Positions 1 through 12,200 of a DNA stretch of 64,000 nt are shown here, piece by piece (within the stretch, counting starts at the first letter, position 1; each line of letters starts with the position of its first letter). The notes below the pieces were generated by a model. That model saw only the letters and a program-made list of their open reading frames with translations. It searched no databases and was not told where the DNA came from. The position numbers and the translations under genes are program-made. Location of the stretch: assembly GCA_026214975.1 (NCBI GenBank), contig CM047808.1:52430321-52494320 (forward strand), in the 5' to 3' direction. This stretch comes from Gentiana macrophylla. Its lineage: Eukaryota > Streptophyta > Magnoliopsida > Gentianales > Gentianaceae.

Positions 1-1489
1 ATTTAATAAAGATGATTTTAAGATGATTGTATGCAAAATTGATGATTTTAAGTGTTGATTTAATGGAATTATTATTATTTGGATTTTATTACATTTTTGC
101 GTTGTTTATTTATCATGTAGGAGTTAATTTTCGTGCATATAAATGGATAAATGAAGCTCAAGTCGAATTATAAGAGATAGAGTTGGAATTGGCTTGAAGA
201 AATTGGATAAAGATGAAGAGATCCGATCCTCAGCAGTTCAAACGGGCGTGCGATCTTGAAGCAGCGCCGAAGTGAAGCTGGCGTCCATGCGGCGTCGAAT
301 CGTATTTTACATTCAGAGAGTTCAGACGGAGGAATGACCAGCGTTTACTCAGCGTCCAGGCATTCTGGACGGGCGTCCACGAGACCAGACGGGCGTTCAA
401 GGCCGACTTAACCCTAGCCGACATCAAATTCCTATAAATAAAGCGGCAGCCCCAACCCTAATTCATACCAAAAATAATTGAGATCGCACTTTCACACCAA
501 AAAGCTGCGGCCAGAACCCTAATTCCATAGAGATGAACTTCTCCAACCCAACAATCATCTTCAACATGATTGTTGGCTAAAAGCCTTGCAGTGAGTCGAC
601 GGAGGAAGCCTATCATCAACAACAAAACCAACTAGAGAGTTCGATGCTTAAGTTTAGTGAGTTTATTTCATAGTTTTTCATTACTTTGGATCTGTTTTGT
701 ATTGCTTAAGTTTTATTGAATTAAGATTTGATGAAACGATCTATGTTTAATTTATGCTTGAATAAATTTATGAAAGTATGTTTATTTAAGTTCTCTTTTA
801 TTCAAAGTAATGCATCTAATTGTGTTGTAAGAGATTAAGCATGTTTAGTTGAGTAAAAGTTTGGAAACAATCTTGTGATTGAGTTTTGATTGCATGTTTA
901 GTTTGTTTGAAAAGATAAAGCGAAACCCTAGAATTTGGTTAAAGATATTTGATTGAATTCGTGATGAATCACTACTAAAAACTATGTCTTTTTAATCACC
1001 ATCTAGTTGGGATTGTTGGTTGATGGGTGGAATCTAGTCGCCTTCTTTGTGTTTTCCTTTAATTGTTTTAATCAAAATCGTTTAGATTAAGTTTAGTTTA
1101 AGTTTTAGTTATATAAACCCCTAGTTTCTCTTTGTTTTTCTGCACTTTTCTCGCTTGATTCCATTTAGACGCTCATCCGCAATAGCAGACGCTCGTCCAG
1201 TAGATTTAGTTTCCAGACGCTCGTTCATTAAAGTGAACGCTCGTCCGTATTGCTGTTTTCTTATTTTCTGCTTGTTTTTATTCCTGTTTTAGTTTTAATT
1301 CTTAGGTTTAGGTTTCAGTCAGTTTCAACCTTAGTTTAGATAGATAATTGTGACATAATCGATAGAATAATTGTCCCGTGATCCGATAAACATTCCACTC
1401 CCTTAGGACGACCCGTTAACATCCTATACTACGAACCTTATACTTGGGGTGTTTCGTTTTATAAATTTAAAACACGTTTTTACCGAACA
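1..1489 (+). repeat. LTR-like sequence of a Ty3/gypsy-type element, 5' end outside window
   Basis: No coding region is visible. The stretch has LTR organisation on the plus strand: an AT-rich U3-like part, a TATA box at 433-440, and a U5-like part whose end (1381-1489, with 'aggacgacccgtt' and 'tatacttggggtg') resembles the U5 end of Athila/Tat-type plant LTRs. The likely terminus is the CA at 1488-1489. A short GC-rich motif of the type gacgctcgtcc / gacgggcgtcc recurs at about 320-400 and 1165-1250. The start lies before base 1, so no terminal repeat or target duplication can be tested. Family assignment is inference from U5 style only. Confidence 0.45.
433..440 (+). promoter_or_regulatory. 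TATA box in LTR-like sequence
   Basis: TATAAATA, followed about 30 bp downstream by a pyrimidine/A-rich stretch suited to a transcription start. Fits the U3/R boundary of the surrounding LTR-like sequence. Confidence 0.4.
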
Positions 1490-1499
1490 GGAGGAGACA

Positions 1500-2338
1500 A
1501 CCTAATCTTCAGGTAAGTCCGCAGGTCAGACTCGAAAACTTGAGCTTTATAGGTCAGACCTCAACGCATACAATAAGACAAACCCCTTAAGTCTACAGGG
1601 CAGACATTGAATTTTTTAGCTCTATAGGTCGGACACAAAAAGTTTGCTTAAGTCTGCAGGACAGACATCAAATTTTTTGAGCAGTGCAGGTCAGACTTTA
1701 CGTGTTTGTAAGAGTAAACACTTTAAGTCTACAGGACAGACATCAAAAACTTAATATCCGCATGCCGGACTCAAAAAGTTTGTTTAAGTCTACATGACAG
1801 ACATCGAAAATTTGAGCTCCGCAGGTCAGACTCAAAAACATGAGTTCTACCGGACGGACTAAACAAGTTTGCTTAAGTTTACATGACAAACATAAAAAAC
1901 ATGAGCTTTGCAGGTTGGACTCGAAAACTCGAGCTCCGCAGGTCGAACTTAAAAACTTTGCTTATGTCTCCAGGACAGACATCGAACTTCAACTCCGTAG
2001 GCCCGACTCAAAAAGTTTTCTTAAGTCTACAGGAGAGACATTGAAAACTTGAGCTCCGCCGGTCGGACTCAAAAAGTTTGTTTAAGTCTATAGGACAGTC
2101 ATCAAAAACTTGAGCTCCGAAGGTCGGACTCGAAAACATGAGATCTGCAGGTCGGACTCAAAAAGTTTGCTTAAGTCCATAGGTCGGACACGAAAGCTTG
2201 AGCTCTGCAGGTCAGACTCAACGCATTTGCTAAGGCAAACCCCTTACGTCAACAGTACATACATCAAAATTTTGAGCTCCACAAATCAGACTCAAAAAGT
2301 TTGCTTAAGTCTGCAGGTCAGACTCGAAAGCTTGAGCT
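1500..2338. repeat. ~61-bp minisatellite, copy 1
   Basis: Imperfect tandem units of about 61 bp built from two alternating phrases, 'ttaagtctacaggacagac' and 'gagctccgcaggtcggac', joined by aaaaagtttg. It ends directly at the outer edge of the gypsy LTR at 2339, so on the minus strand it lies just downstream of the U5 end, where a 5' untranslated leader would be. Part of it (from 1773) is included in the 7-kb duplication. Open frames here are by-products of the periodicity. Confidence 0.85.
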
Positions 2339-3793
2339 TGATCGCGTGCAAAGCACTTACTAGCAATATGACTAGGTCTATCATAGTAGAGTACTGGCGA
2401 GTCATGGTCGATCCCACAGAGACTCATAAGAACGTCAAATTATCAAGATTGAGCTTGTGACAAATAATGGTCTTTGACCAACTATAATCTAGACAATAGT
2501 AAAATTTGTCTCACACACTAACATGACTACGATAGTTCACACGGAGCAAACAAGAGTTTCTAATGTATTAGTTCAATTATGAGTATATAGTTATTCCCCC
2601 CATATATGCAATAGTCCTCCCCATTGGTAATTTTAATTCATCATCAAAACCGGGTACAACTCCTAACCCTATCTAATCCGACCATGGTAGTAGACAATCT
2701 ATACGCAAGCTACCATTCTTAATTGTTCCGTAATAGCCCATACGCATAAAGAACTAGAGTTTCCAGTAGTGAGCATTAACCCATACTGCTAACCCGCCTA
2801 GGCAGCTATCGACACTGATTAGCACATTCTTAGGGTCCATCAAAACAAGGTCCTAATTAACACTTCACGATCAGTACTTCATGCTAATTTATGATGACAT
2901 GCAAATAGTCGATCATGCTACTAACATGTAAATTAAATCTATCGATCAACGTACCTGGTGCCGATTATCATGAACTAGTAATTTACTATGTATTCAGATC
3001 TAGCGATATAGACCGTCGCATATATGAAGAATGCAATAATTACTTCATGGTTTCTTCACCAACGAATTAGATCTATAACACATATGGGGTAAAATAAACT
3101 AACTACTACATAATTAAACTAAGTAAACAATTAGCACATACTAGTCGAATAGAACAATGACAGATCTACATCTTGGAAATGACAGAAAATCATGCCCTCG
3201 AAGTTGAGCATAGATCTCCCTTGGATCTCTCCCTAGGCGGCGACTCCGTCGTCTCTCCGACCAGAACTCATAAATAAAGAAAACAAAGAACAAAGAACTT
3301 TTATTGCATAATACTTGTAATAGTTGTGTGGTACATTGAATTCTAAGGCGAAGCCTCTTATTTATAGCTACATAAACTGACATAGAAACATCTAGATCTA
3401 CCCCTCATCCAAGAAAATGCATTTTAGAAGATTACGGACTCTCAATAAGTCGGGCGGCAGCTCTCCTGGTTTACGGGGTTAGTTTTGTCCTTTTCTCTCT
3501 GCCGACTTAGCTTGGAAGGTTCTGGAATACCCTAGGCCCAATCCTTTCATTCAGTTCACTCCAGATTCACCCACAATGATTAGCCCAATATTTTATATCC
3601 TGAAAATAATCAAATAACGCACGAAATAATATCGAAATAGGGAAAATAAACGCTATGTGCAAATTACTCGACTCACGAACCCGACATATGATATTCAACT
3701 TAAATGGTTCATATTTAATGGTCGAAAAACTACTTTTGGCTCATAATGGACAGAATATTGATGCCGTAGGATAGACTATTTTAAGCGTCATCA
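2339..3793 (-). repeat. Ty3/gypsy LTR, copy 1
   Basis: About 1,455 bp, beginning TG and ending CA, read on the minus strand. The U3 end abuts a G-rich polypurine tract at 3794-3808. A TATA box (3359-3366 on the complementary strand) defines U3/R, and a conserved U5-type phrase (ctgtgggatcgacc on the minus strand, near 2400-2415) lies close to the other end. The equivalent LTR at 9358-10810 differs by a few substitutions and small indels, indicating recent duplication. No target duplication can be assigned because both outer sides are rearranged. Confidence 0.8.
3359..3366 (-). promoter_or_regulatory. TATA box of gypsy LTR copy 1
   Basis: TATAAATA on the minus strand, within 'gctataaataagagg'. 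It is placed about 430 bp into the LTR from its U3 end, where an LTR promoter is expected. Confidence 0.5.
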
Positions 3794-3808
3794 ACTACCC
3801 CCCACTAG
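3794..3808 (-). other. Polypurine tract next to gypsy LTR copy 1
   Basis: Minus-strand sequence ctagtggggggtagt immediately precedes the TG of the LTR. This is the position of the plus-strand DNA primer in LTR retrotransposons. Confidence 0.65.
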
Positions 3809-4227
3809 CCCATTGCTCGTCCCGAGCAGAGTATCAGGAATGTACCACCAAGAGTAATCCCCATCAACTACCACATATTCAATTTACGCGGAACATACAT
3901 CAAGCTACAATCCATAAGCTCCTATTAATCACTACTTATCATGCATCAATGTGTCATGTGATGAATCGGTCGTGATAGTGCGTTCGTGAGGAGAATCAAT
4001 TTTATTAACCCCACAATCTTAACTTACTTGCGCAAACACTCGCTTCGTCTTGCTTTGAGACTTGGTTACAAAACATGGTACCTTATTAAGGCTTGGCGGA
4101 CTTGGGACTGAGTATCACTCTTAAGTCCTCGTTTGTTTCTTTTTATGTGAGGGTTGTGCCCTTTTTGCTACGTGTTCGCTTCCCTCACTACCTTTATCGT
4201 TTTTTTTTCTGGCAGATTTTCTCACCA

Positions 4228-4282
<55 letters not shown>

Positions 4283-5170
4283 ACATGCCCGTTTTGTCCC
4301 AGTTACATCTTTTGGCATTCAAGTTGCTTCTCTTGTCCTACAACAATTTGTTAAAGTATATGAACAAACAAATAATGATTCCGGTTAAAATGACTTATCA
4401 TCTAATATTAAACACTTCTCACTCAGATTATGTGCTCAAATAATTGAGTGCAATGATAGAATAACAATTCATAAGTTACTACTTAATGCAACATAACCTA
4501 TGCTCATTCTTCCATACTAAATTGAATATGCTTTATAGCTAACTTCAAATCGAATTTGGGCTCCTTTTCTACCGATTCCTTACTCGGAACGTGCAATAGG
4601 CAAGCTAAAAACAATGTTAAACTATTCAAAATTATTCCCTTTATCGATTATCCAGCTAAGATCGCCTACCCCCCACGTATTATAGGCATTGTTCCCAATG
4701 ACTAATAATAAGGAAAAGAAAAGTTACTTAGCTCTAGAATTGGTCGGTTGAGTCAAAGAGAATCTTAGGCGCGTAAGTAGTGGCTCCTAGGTCATCCATC
4801 TTCCATGTTGTTACTGTATTCCAAAATACTTCCAAAAATGTGAGTAACATGTGAAGGGCAATAAGAAAATAAGGTGGCGGTAATTGTGCATACCGGAGGA
4901 ATGCGCAAAACAGTTTAAGCCACTATATTCTTTTATTGGCCTAAGCAAGACGTGAAAACTTTTACGAGGGTATCACATGAGAATCGTGAAGGAAAAAACT
5001 ACATATATCTCGAGTCAGATGACCTAAGATATATGTGATGAAAAAAACCTTGCGATTGTCATGCTACTTTATTGACTCAAAATAACTTAAAATAAAAAAA
5101 TCAATAAATAAGGGTGTAAAAATAGTTCTGAGCTTATAGTCGCCAGCTCGACTATACTAATAGGGCCCTT
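3809..5170 (-). other. Non-coding 3' region of gypsy element, copy 1
   Basis: About 1.36 kb between the end of integrase and the polypurine tract. No open frame resembles an env-like or additional gene. It carries a compound microsatellite at 4231-4285. Apparent small open frames over the microsatellite encode only Ser-Leu and Thr-His repeats and are not credible. Confidence 0.6.
4231..4285. repeat. Compound (TC)n(AC)n microsatellite, copy 1
   Basis: About 14 TC units followed by about 14 AC/CA units. The duplicated locus at 11254-11312 has about 21 and 9 units, so the tract has changed composition since the duplication. Confidence 0.9.
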
Positions 5171-8100
5171 TTATTCATACTTTGGATCTATCGATGTAAA
5201 GACTTCCAACTCAGGGTTATACATGTGCTCTAGGTAATGCTTTAGCCTGTGTCCTTTTACTATGAAAGTCTTCCCAGAGTATTCATTTCTAACTTCACAC
5301 GCTTTGAATTGAAAGCTTTTGTGACTACTTGTGGTCCATACCATCTAGACTTCAACTTTCCAGGAAAAAGACAAAGACGCGAATTATATACCAGCACATT
5401 ATCATGTGCGGTTGAGAATCCTTTTATCATGCAGGCGCTTCGTTCTTTCCTTGTAAATCTTTGCATTCTCATACGCTTGAAGTCTAAACTCCTCCAATTT
5501 ATTCAATTCTAGCAATCTCTTTTCACCAGCTAAACCTTCATCCATGTTTAGAAACCTTGTAGCCCACAACGCTTGGTGCTCGAGTTCTACCGGTAAATGA
5601 CACGCTTTTGCAAACACTATCATATATGGTGACATCCCAATTATGGTTTTATAAGCTGTTCTGTATGCCCAAAGAGCGTAATCTAATTTCAAAGACCAAT
5701 CTTTCCTTGTGGGAATCACAGTCTTCTTTAAGAACCTCTTAATCTCTCTGTTCATGACCTCTACTAGTCCACTTGTCTGGGGTGATATGCTGCTGCAATC
5801 TTATGTCGAATCCAATATCTCAACATCAATTTCTCAAACAACCTATTACGAGATATGACTCCTCCGTCACTAATTATGCTCTCGCCACTTAAAACCTCGT
5901 CAAAATGTTCTTCTTAAAAAACCTCGGGACAACCCCTGGCATCATTAGTAGGTGAGGCCACCGCCTCCACCCATTTGGAAACATAATCATCGCTACCAGG
6001 ATGTAACGATTTGATTTTGGCGATGTGAAAGGCCCAACAAAATCAATTTCCAATACATCGAATAAATCCACTTCTAAGATACTCTGCGGTGAAACCTCAT
6101 TCTCGCTTGGAAATATTACAGTCATTCGGACGGGAATGACGAGGCTCTTGTAAACTCAAGCAGATTTATGAATTGTTGGCCAATGGAATCCATATTGCAG
6201 TACCTTTGCTACTGTCTTGTCCGGCCCATAATGACCTCCAACTTCTCCAGAATGGCATTGGCTTAAAATACATAGAACCTCGTCATCATTGACGCATCTC
6301 CTAAGAATGGTATCAGGACACATCTATATAGGTAGGGATCGTCCAAATAATAATGCTTCAAATATGTAAAGAACTTCTTCTTATCCACATTCATGAATTC
6401 TGGTGGTGGGTACCTTCCTGCTAAATGATTGACAATATTAGCAATCCAAGGGTATACCTTGCCCACTCTTGATGTATTTTGTCCGGTCTGAGATTCAATC
6501 GGAGCTACTTCTGAGACGGCAAAAAGTTGTTCATCAGGAAAATTATCTCTAATCACAGTTGGTTGCTCTTCTTCTAGCAAAGTTAATCTCGACAGGTGAT
6601 CAACCACCTGGTTCTCATATCCCTTTTATCTTTAATCTCAACATCTAATTCTTGTAAAAGTAGAATCCATCTTAACAATCTTGGCATGGATTCTTGTTTG
6701 GTTAGAAGGTATTTTAGATTTGCGCATGGTCGAGTGAATACGGTGACTTTCGATCCTATCGGATATGGTCGAAACTTGTCAAATACGAAGATAACAACTA
6801 AGAGTTCCTTCTCTGTAGTCATATAATTCCATGGGTAATGTTGAGGTACGTGGCGTAATAGATAGGCTTAAAAATTTTATCCTTCCTTTGTCCTAGGGTG
6901 CTCCAAGCTTGCCGTGTCGCTTGCATTAGACATAAGCTCAAAAGGTTTGTTCCAATCTGGTGCTACTAGAATTGGGGAGGTTATAAGCATTTGCTTTAGT
7001 GTGTTGAATGCTTTCTTACATTCTTCAACAATCACAAAAGGTACATCCTTTGCAAGTAATTCCGTCAAAGGCCTTGAAACTTTAGAGGAATCCTTGATAA
7101 ACCTCATATATAATCCTGCGTGGCAAAGAAAGGCTCGCAACGTCTTTAAGTTTGTTGGGGGGAGGGGGGGTAACTTCTCTATTACCTCTATCTTTGCCTT
7201 ATCAACCTCCATTTCTTTCTTTGAAATCTTATGATCCAACACTATTCCTTATGTTACCATGAAAGACATTTTTCCCAGTTAAGTACAAGGTTGGTCACTT
7301 CATATCTCTTCAGCACTCTACTCGAGTTGTCCAAGCATTTATCAAAGCTATCTCCAAATATAGAAGAATCATCCATGAAAATCTCCAGAAGGTCTTCCAC
7401 CATGTCCGCAAACAATGACATCATGCACCTTTGACATGTTGCTGGTGCATTACAAAGTCCAAAAGGCATGCGATTGTATGCAAAAGTTCCATAGGGACAT
7501 GTGAAAGTGGTTTTCTCTCGGTCCTGGGGCAATATGGATCTGATAATAACCAGAATATCCATCTAAGAAACAATAAAAAGCATGACCGCTTAATCTTTCC
7601 AACATCTGGTCAATGAATGATAGGTGAAAATAATCTTACGAGTTGCATCATTCGGTTTCATGAAATCAATGCAAACTCGATGACCGATGAATTAGTCTCA
7701 AAGGATTAACTCATTGAACTCATTAGGTTGGACAATGAATCCTCATTTCTTGGGCACCATATGAATCAGGCTCACCCATTCACTATCTCGCAATTGGGAA
7801 AATGATTCTCATCACCAACATCTTTATAATCTCCTCCTTAACAACATCCTTCGCTTGTGGCGTTAGTCTCCTTTAAGGTTGTGCTACCACTTTCTTCTCA
7901 AGGTCTACTGAGATCTTATGCATGCACACTTATGGGCTTATTCCTTTAATATCTACAATAAATGCGCCCAAACGCTCCCTTGTGCTCTCTCAATACTCTA
8001 AAAAGTTTCTCCTCCTCTAAGGGTGATAGTAACGATGAAATTATAAGGGGAATATTATCATCTTGTAAGTACACGTACTTCAGGTGAGATGGAAAAGGTT

Positions 8101-8335
8101 TCAACGTTAAGTTCCTTGGTGGCTCTTCCAGCAATGATCTTAACAGCTTACCAGTCAATTGTAAGTCAATGAACTTGTGCCACGAAGGTCTATGAATTGT
8201 TCCTCCTAAATCCACAGAAGATATAGGCTCTACTTCTCGCACTTGACCTTCGCTACACCTAGGCCAGGTTCCTCATTACCTTCTTCCTCTTTTAGGAGCA
8301 AAGTCTCTACTACTTGTGGTCTAATTGTTGAAATA
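5171..8335 (-). pseudogene. pol: Broken Ty3/gypsy pol (RT-RNaseH-integrase), copy 1
   Basis: Minus-strand remains of an Athila/Tat-branch polyprotein. From the 5' side they are: a pre-RT linker (about 7946-8330); reverse transcriptase with MPFGLCNAPATCQRCMM and the catalytic box FMDDSS (7254-7562); RT connection (6877-7242); RNase H with TEKELL and [16 protein letters not shown] (6583-6822); and integrase core and C-terminus (5260-6125), including NREIKRF and [17 protein letters not shown]. No gag, zinc knuckle or protease is present upstream, since pol abuts an unrelated repeat near 8335. Frames are interrupted more often than in copy 2, and most interruptions sit where copy 2 has CAG or CTG. 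It cannot make a functional polyprotein as written. Confidence 0.85.
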
Positions 8336-8730
8336 GTGTCTTAAACCCAATCAGGTTGGACCGGATCCGACCGGGTCGGAACATTTCTACTATTTCTTTA
8401 TGTTTTTACATATATTAAATGGCTTTTTTGTTGTCATATACTTGTTCTTTTAAAGAACCAATTATGAATTGTTATATGATAACAACATTAGTATTAAACT
8501 GTGATAGAGAAACCATGATAGGCGATTATGGTTGATGAGATCTCTAATCACTTTAATAAGTTTGATACTTAAATGTCTCTAGGCAGATGTACTATTAAGC
8601 AGGGCATTGATAGTATGAACATGCTAGCACATATTAGATGTCTTCTGTCTTTAAGGGCAGGGATAGATCTCGTCTATCGAAATGTATAGACACTTGGACT
8701 GTACGTGGACTTGTATTAGAGAATGCGTAC
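8331..8730. repeat. Fragment of unclassified repeat, copy 1
   Basis: Matches 15359-15763, including 'ccggatccgaccgggtcgg' and 'gcagggcattgatagtatg'. It is joined to the truncated 5' end of pol in both duplication units, so the join is older than the duplication. In unit 2 the same repeat continues to 16874. No coding potential was recognised. Confidence 0.65.
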
Positions 8731-8795
8731 TTTAAGGGCAGGGATAGATCTCGTCTATCGATGTCTTTAAGGGCAGGGATAGATCTCGTCTATCA
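8650..8795. repeat. Duplication junction with three copies of a 30-bp segment
   Basis: A 30-bp segment starting tttaagggcagggatag occurs at 8650-8679, again at 8731-8760 and again at 8766-8795. The last two sit exactly at the join between unit 1 and the minisatellite that opens unit 2, and unit 2 itself has the segment only once (about 15682). They look like templated filler copied from about 80 bp upstream. An assembly or consensus error at a tandem junction is an alternative. Confidence 0.75.
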
Positions 8796-9357
8796 AAAAG
8801 TTTGTTTAAGTCTACATGACAGACATCGAAAATTTGAGCTCCGCAGGTCAGACTCAAAAACATGAGTTCTACCGGACGAACTAAACAAGTTTGCTTAAGT
8901 TTACATGACAAACATAAAAAACATGAGCTTTGCAGGTTGGACTCGAAAACTCGAGCTCCGCAGGTCGAACTTAAAAACTTTGCTTATGTCTCCAGGACAG
9001 ACATCGAACTTCAACTCCGTAGGCCCGACTCAAAAAGTTTTCTTAAGTCTATAGGAGAGACATTGAAAACTTGAGCTCCGCCGGTCGGACTCAAAAAGTT
9101 TGTTTAAGTCTATAGGACAGTCATCAAAAACTTGAGCTCCGAAGGTCGGACTCGAAAACATGAGATCTGCAGGTCGGACTCAAAAAGTTTGCTTAAGTCC
9201 ATAGGTCGGACACGAAAGCTTGAGCTCTGCAGGTCAGACTCAACGCATTTGCTAAGGCAAACCCCTTACGTCAACAGTACATACATCAAAATTTTGAGCT
9301 CCACAAATCAGACTCAAAAGTTTGCTTAAGTCTGCAGTCGGACTCAAAGCTTGAGCT
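8795..9357. repeat. ~61-bp minisatellite, copy 2
   Basis: Same alternating phrases as 1773-2338, with a few single-base differences. It is bounded by the duplication junction and by the gypsy LTR at 9358. Confidence 0.85.
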
Positions 9358-10810
9358 TGATCGCGTGCAAAGCACTTACTAGCAATATGACTAGGTCTAT
9401 CATAGTAGAGTACTGGCGAGTCATGGTCGATCCCACAGAGACTCATAAGAACGTCAAATTATCAAGATTGAGCTTGTGACAAATAATGGTCTTTGACCAA
9501 CTATAATCTAGACAATAGTAAAATTTGTCTCACACACTAACATGACTACGATAGTTCACACGGAGCAAACAAGAGTTTCTAATGTATTAGTTCAATTATG
9601 AGTATATAGTTATTCCCCCCATATATGCAATAGTCCTCCCCATTGGTAATTTTAATTCATCATCAAAACCGGGTACAACTCCTAACCCTATCTAATCCGA
9701 CCATGGTAGTAGACAATCTATACGCAAGCTACCATTCTTAATTGTTCCGTAATAGCCCATACGCATAAAGAACTAGAGTTGCCAGTAGTGAGCATTAACC
9801 CATACTGCTAACCCGCCTAGGCAGCTATCGACACTGATTAGCACATTCCTAGGGTCCATCAAAACAAGGTCCTAATTAACACTTCACGATCAGTACTTCA
9901 TGCTAATTTATGATGACATGCAAATAGTCGATCATGCTACTAACATGTAAATTAAATCTATCGATCAACGTACCTGGTGCCGATTATCATGAACTAGTAA
10001 TTTACTATGTATTCAGATCTAGCGATATAGACCGTCGCATATATGAAGAATGCAATAATTACTTCATGGTTTCTTCACCAACGAATTAGATCTATAACAC
10101 ATATGGGGTAAAATAAACTAACTACTACATAATTAAACTAAGTAAACAATTAGCACATACTAGTCGAATAGAACAATGACAGATCTACATCTTGGAAATG
10201 ACAGAAAATCATGCCCTCGAAGTTGAGCATAGATCTCCCTTGGATCTCTCCCTAGGCGGCGACTCCGTCGTCTCTCCGACCAGAACTCATAAATAAAGAA
10301 AACAAAGAACAAAGAACTTTTATTGCATAATACTTGTAATAGTTGTGTGGTACATTGAATTCTAAGGCGAAGCCTCTTATTTATAGCTACATAAACTGAC
10401 ATAGAAACATCTAGATCTACCCCTCATCCAAGAAAATGCATTTTAGAAGATTCTGGACTCTCAATAAGTCGGCGGCAGCTCCTGGTTTACCGGGGTTAGT
10501 TTTGTCCTTTTCTCTCTGCCGACTTAGCTTGGAAGGTTCTGGAATACCCTAGGCCCAATCCTTTCATTCAGTTCACTCCAGATTCACCCACAATGATTAG
10601 CCCACTATTTTATATCCTGAAAATAATCAAATAACGCACGAAATAATATCGAAATAGGGAAAATAAACGCTATGTGCAAATTACTCGACTCACGAACCCG
10701 ACATATGATATTCAACTTAAATGGTTCATATTTAATGGTCGAAAAACTACTTTTGGCTCATAATGGACAGAATATTGATGCCGTAGGATAGACTATTTTA
10801 AGCGTCATCA
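9358..10810 (-). repeat. Ty3/gypsy LTR, copy 2
   Basis: About 1,453 bp, TG...CA on the plus-strand reading, nearly identical to 2339-3793. For the minus-strand element formed by 2339-10810 this is the 5' LTR, with the interior at 3794-9357. It is also the 3' LTR of the interior at 10811-15358. One LTR thus serves both units, as expected after a tandem duplication. Confidence 0.8.
10378..10385 (-). promoter_or_regulatory. TATA box of gypsy LTR copy 2
   Basis: TATAAATA on the minus strand, at the same place as in copy 1. Confidence 0.5.
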
Positions 10811-10825
10811 ACTACCCCCCACTAG
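10811..10825 (-). other. Polypurine tract next to gypsy LTR copy 2
   Basis: Minus-strand ctagtggggggtagt directly before the LTR start, identical to copy 1. Confidence 0.65.
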
Positions 10826-11250
10826 CCCATTGCTCGTCCCGAGCAGAGTATCAAGGGGGAATGTACCACCAAGAGTAATCCCCATCAACTACCACATATT
10901 CAATTTCTGGCAGAACATACATCAAGCTACAATCCATAAGCTCCCTATTAATCACTACTTATCATGCATCAATGTGTCATGTGATGAATCGGTCGTGATA
11001 GTGCGTTCGTGAGGAGAATCAATTTTTATTAACCCCACAATCTTAACTTACTTGCGCAAACACTCGCTCGTCTTGCTTTCAGACTTGGTTACAAAACATG
11101 GTACCTTATTAAGGCTTGGCGGACTTGGGGACTGAGTATCACTCTTAAGTCCTCGTTTGTTTCTTTTTATGTGAGGGTTGTGCCCTTTTTGCTACGTGTT
11201 CGCTTCCCTCACTACCTTTATCGTTTTTTTTTTCTGGCAGATTTTCTCAC

Positions 11251-11312
<62 letters not shown>

Positions 11313-12200
11313 TGCCCGTTTTGTCCCAGTTACATCTTTTGGCATTCAAGTTGCTTCTCTTGTCCTACAACAATTTGTTAAAGTATATGAACAAACAAAT
11401 AATGATTCCCGGTTAAAATGACTTATCATCTAATATTAAACACTTCTCACTCAGATTATGTGCTCAAATAATTGAGTGCAATGATAGAATAACAATTCAT
11501 AAGTTACTACTTAATGCAACATAACCTATGCTCATTCTTCCATACTAAATTGAATATGCTTTATAGCTAACTTCAAATCGAACTTGGGCTCCTTTTCTAC
11601 CGATTCCTTACTCGGAAACGTGCAATAGGCAAGCTAAAAACAATGTTAAACTATTCAAAATTATTCCCTTTATCGATTATCCAGCTAAGATCGCCTACCC
11701 CCCACGTATTATAGGCATTGTTCCCAATGACTAATAATAAGGAAAAGAAAAGTTACTTAGCTCTAGAATTGGTCGGTTGAGTCAAAGAGAATCTTAGAGC
11801 GTAAGTAGTGGCTCCTAGGTCATCCATCTTCCATGTTGTTACCTGTATTCCAAAATACTTCCAAAAAATGTGAGTAACATGTGAAGGGCAATAAGAAAAT
11901 AAGGTGGCGGTAATTGTGCATACCGGAGGAATGCGCAAAACAGTTTAAGCCACTATATTCTTTTATTGGCCTAAGCAAGACGTGAAAACTTTTACGAGGG
12001 TATCACATGAGAATCGTGAAGGAAAAAACTACATATATCTCGAGTCAGATGACCTAAGATATATGTGATGAAAAAAACCTTGCGATTGTCATGCTACTTT
12101 ATTGACTCAAAATAACTTAAAATAAAAAAATCAATAAATAAGGGTGTAAAAATAGTTCTGAGCTTATAGTCGCCAGCTCGACTATACTAATAGGGCCCTT
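10826..12200 (-). other. Non-coding 3' region of gypsy element, copy 2
   Basis: Counterpart of 3809-5170. It has small indels and a different microsatellite structure at 11254-11312. No gene is seen. Confidence 0.6.
11254..11312. repeat. Compound (TC)n(AC)n microsatellite, copy 2
   Basis: About 21 TC units and about 9 AC units. The TC part is longer and the AC part shorter than in copy 1, while total length is similar (59 vs 55 bp). Confidence 0.9.

Larger units (their letters stand above)
1773..8730. repeat. Unit 1 of a ~7-kb direct tandem duplication
   Basis: Near-identical to 8795-15763 at an offset of 7,022 bp on the left (1773 vs 8795) and about 7,033 bp at the right end. The unit contains part of the minisatellite, one gypsy LTR, a non-coding 3' region with a microsatellite, a broken minus-strand pol, and about 400 bp of an unrelated repeat. 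Because foreign sequence next to pol is included, this is a segmental duplication of an already truncated element, not simple LTR-LTR unequal crossing-over. Confidence 0.9.

Noticed and set aside
1500..2338. CRISPR-like spaced repeats
   Set aside because: Units are imperfect and contiguous with no unique spacers, and the context is a plant LTR element.
1840..2460. Plus-strand open frames in the minisatellite, with a twin set at 8638-9329
   Set aside because: They follow the 61-bp periodicity, have no domain, and the repeat array explains them.
4093..4443. Open frames of 65-116 residues on both strands over the TC/AC microsatellite
   Set aside because: They encode only dinucleotide-repeat peptides and lie in the non-coding 3' region of the gypsy element.
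6914..7616. Plus-strand ORFs of about 60-106 residues over gypsy pol (also 13946-14648)
   Set aside because: They are antisense shadows of minus-strand RT and RNase H.
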